64,000 nucleotides of DNA from SHXR01 sp046160305. Its GTDB lineage: Bacteria > Pseudomonadota > Gammaproteobacteria > Burkholderiales > SG8-39. Numbering within the stretch: the stretch's first letter is position 1; every line of letters begins with the position of its first letter. The stretch spans positions 97,423-161,422 of the forward strand of contig JBJXGX010000078.1 in the NCBI GenBank assembly GCA_046160305.1, read 5' to 3'. Below are positions 60,097 to 64,000 of the stretch, in pieces. A program made the position numbers and the translations under genes. A model generated the notes under the pieces. The model did no database searches. It was given only the letters and a program-made list of their open reading frames with translations, and was not told where the DNA came from.

Positions 60097-61131
60097 ATGG
60101 CCATCACCTATCCGACGCAACCGCATGCGCATCCCCGCCGCTACCAGGGCACCACGATCGACATTCACGCCCACTGGTATCCGGCGGAGTGGATCAAGGT
60201 ATTCGAGCGGGACGGCGCGAAGTACGGCACCGGCGTCCAGCGCGGCGCGGACGGTTATGCGCTCACGACCGGCAAGATCTCGAACAGGTACACCGAAGAG
60301 TTCGTCGATATCGATATGCGCCTGGCCGGCATGGATCGCCAGGGCGTCGATGTCCATGCACTCTCGCTCACGACGCCAATGGTGTATTTCGCGCCGGCGT
60401 CGTTCGGCCTCGCGCTCGCGCAGTGCTACAACGATGCATGCGCCGCAGCGCATCAAAAGCATCCGAAGCGTCTTTATGGGCTGGCGCAACTGCCGATGCA
60501 GGATCCCGCGCTTGCGCTGAAGGAACTGGAGCGCGCCGCCAGACTGCCGGGCATCAAAGGCCTTTACCTCGCCACCAACATCAACGGCAACGATCTCGAC
60601 GACAAGAGCTATTGGGACATCTACGCGAAAGTCGAAGAGCTCGGCTGGACGATCTTCCTGCATCCGGTCGACACCGTCGGCAAGGAGCGCATGACGAAGT
60701 TCTATCTGCGCAATCTATGCGGCAATCCGTATGACACCGGCATCGCGGCCGCGCACATCATTTTCGGCGGCGTGCTCGATGCGTTTCCGAAGCTCGGATT
60801 CAACTTGCCGCATGCCGGCGGCACGTTTCCCGCGTTGATCGGACGTTGGGACCATGGCACGAAGATGCGCCCGGAGCTCAAACACATGAAGCGTTTGCCA
60901 AGCGAATATCTTCGTCGCTTCACCTACGATACGATTGGCCACAGTGACACCATCAACATGAATCTCGTGCGGATGGTGGGCGCCGATCGCGTGACGCTTG
61001 GCAGTGACTACTGCTTCGACATGGGGCTCGAACACCCGCATGACACGGTGGAAAGCCTCACCGCGCTGTCGGACGCTGATCGGGATTTTATCCTCGGCAA
61101 GAACGCCGCGCGGTTGCTGGGGATCGCGTAG
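60097..61131 (+). CDS. Amidohydrolase family protein, ACMSD-like decarboxylase
   Basis: A 344-residue metal-dependent enzyme of the amidohydrolase 2 group. The HxH motif is TIDIHAHWYP. FLHPVDTVG, LPHAGGTFPALIGRWDHG and LGSDYCFDMG supply the other metal and catalytic residues. The layout resembles aminocarboxymuconate semialdehyde decarboxylase and related decarboxylases or hydrolases of aromatic breakdown. Unlike the paralogue at 55459 it has no export signal. It follows receptor 4 by 16 bp, and pairing of Bug receptors with such enzymes is common in this class. Confidence 0.88.
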   Translation: MAITYPTQPHAHPRRYQGTTIDIHAHWYPAEWIKVFERDGAKYGTGVQRGADGYALTTGKISNRYTEEFVDIDMRLAGMDRQGVDVHALSLTTPMVYFAPASFGLALAQCYNDACAAAHQKHPKRLYGLAQLPMQDPALALKELERAARLPGIKGLYLATNINGNDLDDKSYWDIYAKVEELGWTIFLHPVDTVGKERMTKFYLRNLCGNPYDTGIAAAHIIFGGVLDAFPKLGFNLPHAGGTFPALIGRWDHGTKMRPELKHMKRLPSEYLRRFTYDTIGHSDTINMNLVRMVGADRVTLGSDYCFDMGLEHPHDTVESLTALSDADRDFILGKNAARLLGIA

Positions 61132-61198
61132 TACAGAGCGGCTTGGTATTGGTACAGAGTGCGCCACGGCGGTTACTGCACATCGGGGAGAAAAGGTG

Positions 61199-63271
61199 AT
61201 GCCGGAATCCAATGTCGAATTGCCGGATTTCGATCTGGTCGAATTGATACACGACGCGGTCGGCACCATTCTCGGCAACGAAGACTACCCGTCGTTCATC
61301 GAATGGCTCACCGCCCGATGTCGCGACGAGATGGCGAGCCGCGCACTCGACGATGGCCGACAGGGGCGCGGGTTGGCAAGCGTCCTGGGTCGCCAGATCT
61401 GGAACGCCACACCGTTGCCCTCCAACGACTGGCGTCCCAGGCCGATACCCGCGCCGGGCCGCAATGACCCATGCCCTTGCGCCTCCGGGAAGAAATTCAA
61501 ACAATGCTGCGCGAAGCTCGATGCCCTCCCGGCGCTCGAGCCCGACGAGATCTGGTCTGTCATCGTCGGCGAGCTCACACCGGCCGAGCTCGACCGCCTG
61601 ATCGCCGCCAAACGTATCCCGCTCGGATGCATGGGCGCGGCCGCTGAGGCGATGCTCGATGACCATCGGCCGGATGACGCCGTGCGCCTGCTCGCGCCTT
61701 TGTTCGCCCCGCCGTTCGATCGGCTCGATGAACGGCTGCTCGATGCGCTCGATTCGCTGACCGATGCCTACCAGATGCAAGGCGATGATGACGCTCGCAT
61801 TGCGCTGCTGGAATCGCTGCATAAGACCGCGCCGCGATTGTTTCGCGCCGAAGCCGCGCAGCGTCTGGCGTCGATATACGCCGACCTTGGGGACCGTGAG
61901 AGGGCCTGGGAATGCTTTCGCTCCGCGGTGCGCAACGATCCCGACTCACCGGGCGCGGCAATACTGGAGCTGACCCTGCTCGTCTCCGAGAATCGCAACG
62001 ACGAGGCGAAGGAGCGCGCCCGATTCTGGCTTCATCGCCTCGGAAAATTGGACGGCATGCCGCCCGAGACAATCGATCTGCTGCGGCGCGCATCCAACGA
62101 TCCCGAGCGTGCGCTGGCCACCGTGGATCTGAGCGCACGCGGATTGGATGCCGAGCACATGACGGCCGTATTGGCTGCGTTGGGTGATCGCCCGATTGCC
62201 AACGAATACTCGGTCGTGACCGCTGCGTCGCTACCGGCAATGACCGACGCCGACGAGCTGGAGGCGCGCATGCGTGATCATCTGACAAAGATGGGCGTGC
62301 CCGCAGACGGGATCGAAGAATCGGTACAGCAAATCGCAGCGGAATTGCGAAAGGTCGAGCAAAAGGAAGAATCGGCTGTGCCCGACGCCGCCGACGACAT
62401 GGATGTCGAGGCGTCCGAAGACACCGCCAACTACAGGCAGCTCTCTGCACCCGCGCTCGCAGACATCGAAAGGCGCTGGCATGCCGTGTTCCCGTCGGCA
62501 AAGCCATTCGCCACGGTGCTCGAATTGAACGATGACCCGTGGGAGGCATCACCTGCCTGGCTCGACTTCCTCCAGAGCGAGCCACGCGCCGCGGACAGCC
62601 TGGATGTGCTCGATGACATCGCCACTGCCCTCGAAAACCGTGTGGTCGGTGAGCCGCAGTGGGCCGATCGCATGCTGATCGAACCGATCGAGGCGCGCGC
62701 ATGGAGAATCCTCACAGCGGCGATGAACGCTGCGCCCGCCGAGTCGGTGATCCCATGGGGCATCGTCGATAACCGTCCGGCGCTGCGATTGGCGGTCCGG
62801 TACTGCTACGTGCTGTACCGCCTGGGCCGCTACGAGGACGCGATGGCGATGTGCGAGCCGCTGCTCCGCTGGAATCCGGATGACAATCATGGCTTGCGCG
62901 CGGTGCTCGCCAATGCCTATCTGGAGAACAGCCGGTGGGACGCCGCGCTTGCGCTATGCAGCCGCTACCCGGACGACGCCACCCTCGAAATCGCATACGG
63001 GCGATGCCTCGCCCACTTCGCGAAAGGCGAGATCGATGCCGCGCAAGCCGCGCTCCGCGTCGCGGTGCGAATGAACAAGCATGTACCGCGCGCGTTGGTA
63101 ATGGTGACTGACCCGGAAGACGATCTCATTCCGGTGAATATCACGATGGGCAGCGAAGACGAAGCCTTGCAATACCGCGACGAAGCGATCGCGATCTGGG
63201 AAAACGTGCCGGGCGCCATCGATTGGCTGAAAGGCGCGGCCCCGGCGCGCCCGCATCGGCGCCGGCGGTAA
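61199..63271 (+). CDS. SEC-C motif, tetratricopeptide-like repeat protein
   Basis: A 690-residue soluble protein. Start ATG 61199 after GGGGAGAAAAGG. A SEC-C zinc motif is at residues ~87-105: GRNDPCPCASGKKFKQCC, with Cys 92, 94, 103 and 104. The rest is mostly helical, TPR-like hairpins: LTDAYQMQGDDDARIALLESLHKTAPRLFRAEAAQRLASIYADLGDRERAWECFRSAVRNDP, and VLYRLGRYEDAMAMCEPLLRWNPDDNHGLRAVLANAYLENSRWD. It ends in a very basic tail (RPHRRRR). SEC-C zinc fingers usually bind protein or ribosome-associated partners. No enzymatic domain is seen. Function unknown. Confidence 0.85.
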   Translation: MPESNVELPDFDLVELIHDAVGTILGNEDYPSFIEWLTARCRDEMASRALDDGRQGRGLASVLGRQIWNATPLPSNDWRPRPIPAPGRNDPCPCASGKKFKQCCAKLDALPALEPDEIWSVIVGELTPAELDRLIAAKRIPLGCMGAAAEAMLDDHRPDDAVRLLAPLFAPPFDRLDERLLDALDSLTDAYQMQGDDDARIALLESLHKTAPRLFRAEAAQRLASIYADLGDRERAWECFRSAVRNDPDSPGAAILELTLLVSENRNDEAKERARFWLHRLGKLDGMPPETIDLLRRASNDPERALATVDLSARGLDAEHMTAVLAALGDRPIANEYSVVTAASLPAMTDADELEARMRDHLTKMGVPADGIEESVQQIAAELRKVEQKEESAVPDAADDMDVEASEDTANYRQLSAPALADIERRWHAVFPSAKPFATVLELNDDPWEASPAWLDFLQSEPRAADSLDVLDDIATALENRVVGEPQWADRMLIEPIEARAWRILTAAMNAAPAESVIPWGIVDNRPALRLAVRYCYVLYRLGRYEDAMAMCEPLLRWNPDDNHGLRAVLANAYLENSRWDAALALCSRYPDDATLEIAYGRCLAHFAKGEIDAAQAALRVAVRMNKHVPRALVMVTDPEDDLIPVNITMGSEDEALQYRDEAIAIWENVPGAIDWLKGAAPARPHRRRR

Positions 63272-63320
63272 CGGCAGGCGCATCGCCAAGAAGCATCCTC
63301 CCGGCTATACTGGATACATA

Positions 63321-63326
63321 TATAGT
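63321..63326 (+). promoter_or_regulatory. Possible -10 (TATAGT) for the small protein gene
   Basis: TATAGT lies in an AT-rich patch 22 bases before the ATG at 63349, in otherwise GC-rich sequence. No -35 match is found at 17 bp. Weak evidence. Confidence 0.3.
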
Positions 63327-63348
63327 ACAGTGGCGAGGGAGGAGAGAG

Positions 63349-63777
63349 ATGGAGGCACGCGTAACCTTGCGGCCCGGCGCCAAGGGAACCAAGGCGCTCA
63401 CCGCGGAATTCGGCGATCGGCTCATCTGTGTGCGCTACCGCTACGACATCGCGAACAAGCGCCGTCTGAAGACGGTGGAGATCATCGTCGACGAAGGGCC
63501 GTGGGAGCCGGCACCGCGGCAAAGCAACATCGAGCCGGAACGCGAGCGCCCGCAGGAGATCGTTGGCGTGCGTGTCGCATTCGCGGAGGAAGCGCTGCGT
63601 CGAACGGTGCGTGAAGCAGGGGGACATTGGGACCGGCAGATGTCGCTTTGGTTGATGCCGATCTCGACCGTGCGCCTCCTCGGGCTGGAGGAGCGGATCA
63701 TCCGCGTCCTGCCGCACGACCAAGGTGGCACCCAGTTGCGACGGTTTATCGATAAACCAACTGACCGCAAACCATGA
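63349..63777 (+). CDS. Small uncharacterised protein (RYRYD-containing)
   Basis: A 142-residue protein. Start ATG 63349 with GGGAGGAGAG upstream. The N-terminal half (VTLRPGAKGTKALTAEFGDRLICVRYRYDIANKRRLKTVEIIVDE) looks like a compact beta fold rich in Arg/Lys. The C-terminal half (VGVRVAFAEEALRRTVREAGGHWDRQMSLWLMPISTV) looks like an alpha-beta nucleic-acid-related or antitoxin-like segment. I do not recognise a named family. Similar proteins occur widely in environmental betaproteobacteria. Its last bases include a 16-bp palindrome. Confidence 0.75.
   Translation: MEARVTLRPGAKGTKALTAEFGDRLICVRYRYDIANKRRLKTVEIIVDEGPWEPAPRQSNIEPERERPQEIVGVRVAFAEEALRRTVREAGGHWDRQMSLWLMPISTVRLLGLEERIIRVLPHDQGGTQLRRFIDKPTDRKP
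63743..63758. repeat. Perfect 16-bp palindrome at the 3' end of the small protein gene
   Basis: GGTTTATCGATAAACC reads the same on both strands. It falls inside the last codons of the gene and just before a repeat-rich, AT-richer segment. TTTATC/GATAAA motifs recur downstream, so it may belong to the same element. Confidence 0.6.
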
Positions 63778-63871
63778 TAAGCCGCTATAAACCGGTTACT
63801 ACATCTAGAAACCGGCGTATGGATCTAGAAACTTTAGAAACCGGTTACTAGTATTGGAAACGTTTATCATG
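63773..63871. repeat. Repeat-dense non-coding segment bounded by 8-bp inverted repeats
   Basis: CATGATAA (63773) and TTATCATG (63864-63871) bound 99 bp. Inside, AAACCGGTTACTA occurs at 63789 and 63838, ATCTAGAAAC at 63803 and 63823, and TAGAAAC/TGGAAAC at 63806, 63826, 63835 and 63855. No gene is visible; the next 130 bases to the window end also hold none I can support. Confidence 0.55.
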
Positions 63872-64000
63872 CGGGCTATACCTAGTTGGACTAGCCTGCT
63901 AGCGCAGGAGACGTTCGCAGACCGAGGTCGCTGATGGTGAGAGCGCCGATGAATCGGATACTGGATATAATAACAGGTATCGAGGGGCAGGTGCCACACT

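Noticed and set aside
63309..63332. Possible LexA box upstream of the small protein gene
   Set aside because: CTG and CAG are present but separated by 15 bases, not the 10 expected for a LexA site.
63773..63871. Integron attC site
   Set aside because: The core sites RYYYAAC/GTTRRRY are not found in the right arrangement, and no integrase is visible.
63805..63999. 64-codon frame on the minus strand at the window end
   Set aside because: Crosses the repeat-rich segment, with no ribosome site and no recognisable composition; probably non-coding.
1..64000. tRNA, rRNA, CRISPR arrays
   Set aside because: I read both strands for cloverleaf-like and repeat-spacer patterns and found none that I could support by eye.

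Overview
The window is GC-rich chromosomal DNA from a betaproteobacterium, probably Burkholderiales-like. The evidence is the protein set: ubiquinone genes (ubiE, ubiJ, ubiB), a BPSS1780-type membrane protein, PilT/PilU pilus motors, and four Bug-type solute receptors, a family greatly expanded in that class. I saw no rRNA, tRNA, CRISPR array or complete insertion sequence.

The left third (1-30 kb) is mostly housekeeping. It opens with the end of a ChpA/PilL-like twitching chemotaxis kinase, then yqgE-ruvX-pyrR-pyrB-pyrX, then yggT-proC-yggS divergent from pilT-pilU. The same neighbourhood occurs around the pil-chp locus of Pseudomonas. The dihydroorotase-like gene has lost its metal ligands, so it is a PyrC'/PyrX subunit and not an enzyme. 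From 17.9 to 9.2 kb, nine minus-strand genes run almost without gaps: ferredoxin, hydrolase, NodI-like and NodJ-like ABC exporter, hemJ, ilvA, membrane protein, M1 aminopeptidase, rlmL. Next come queC, vanZ-like, macro-domain and lipoprotein genes. An acyl-CoA module follows (HMG-CoA-lyase-like, CaiB, enoyl-CoA hydratase, acyl-CoA ligase), then the ubiquinone block with a Tim44-like protein.

The middle (30-40 kb) has two tandem, uncharacterised, probably PilZ-like paralogues, a 373-bp stretch without genes, then BPSS1780-thrB-DUF2782, a LOG-family gene and polA.

The right part (39.5-61 kb) is accessory and catabolic. It holds a flavin-dependent monooxygenase and a possible flavin reductase partner, two signal-bearing SAM-methyltransferase-like paralogues, a decayed quinone-oxidoreductase gene, and a TRAP transporter divergent from a GntR/FCD regulator. 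A long plus-strand run follows: quinone oxidoreductase, two VOC proteins, an FAH-family hydrolase, an HbpS/GlcG protein, a Gfo/Idh/MocA oxidoreductase, four Bug receptors and two metal amidohydrolases. This looks like uptake and breakdown of an aromatic-derived or keto acid, but the substrate cannot be read from sequence. Intergenic gaps here carry several kinds of inverted repeat.

The far right (61-64 kb) has a SEC-C/repeat protein, a small protein of unknown function, and an AT-richer, repeat-dense non-coding segment that may be the edge of a mobile element.
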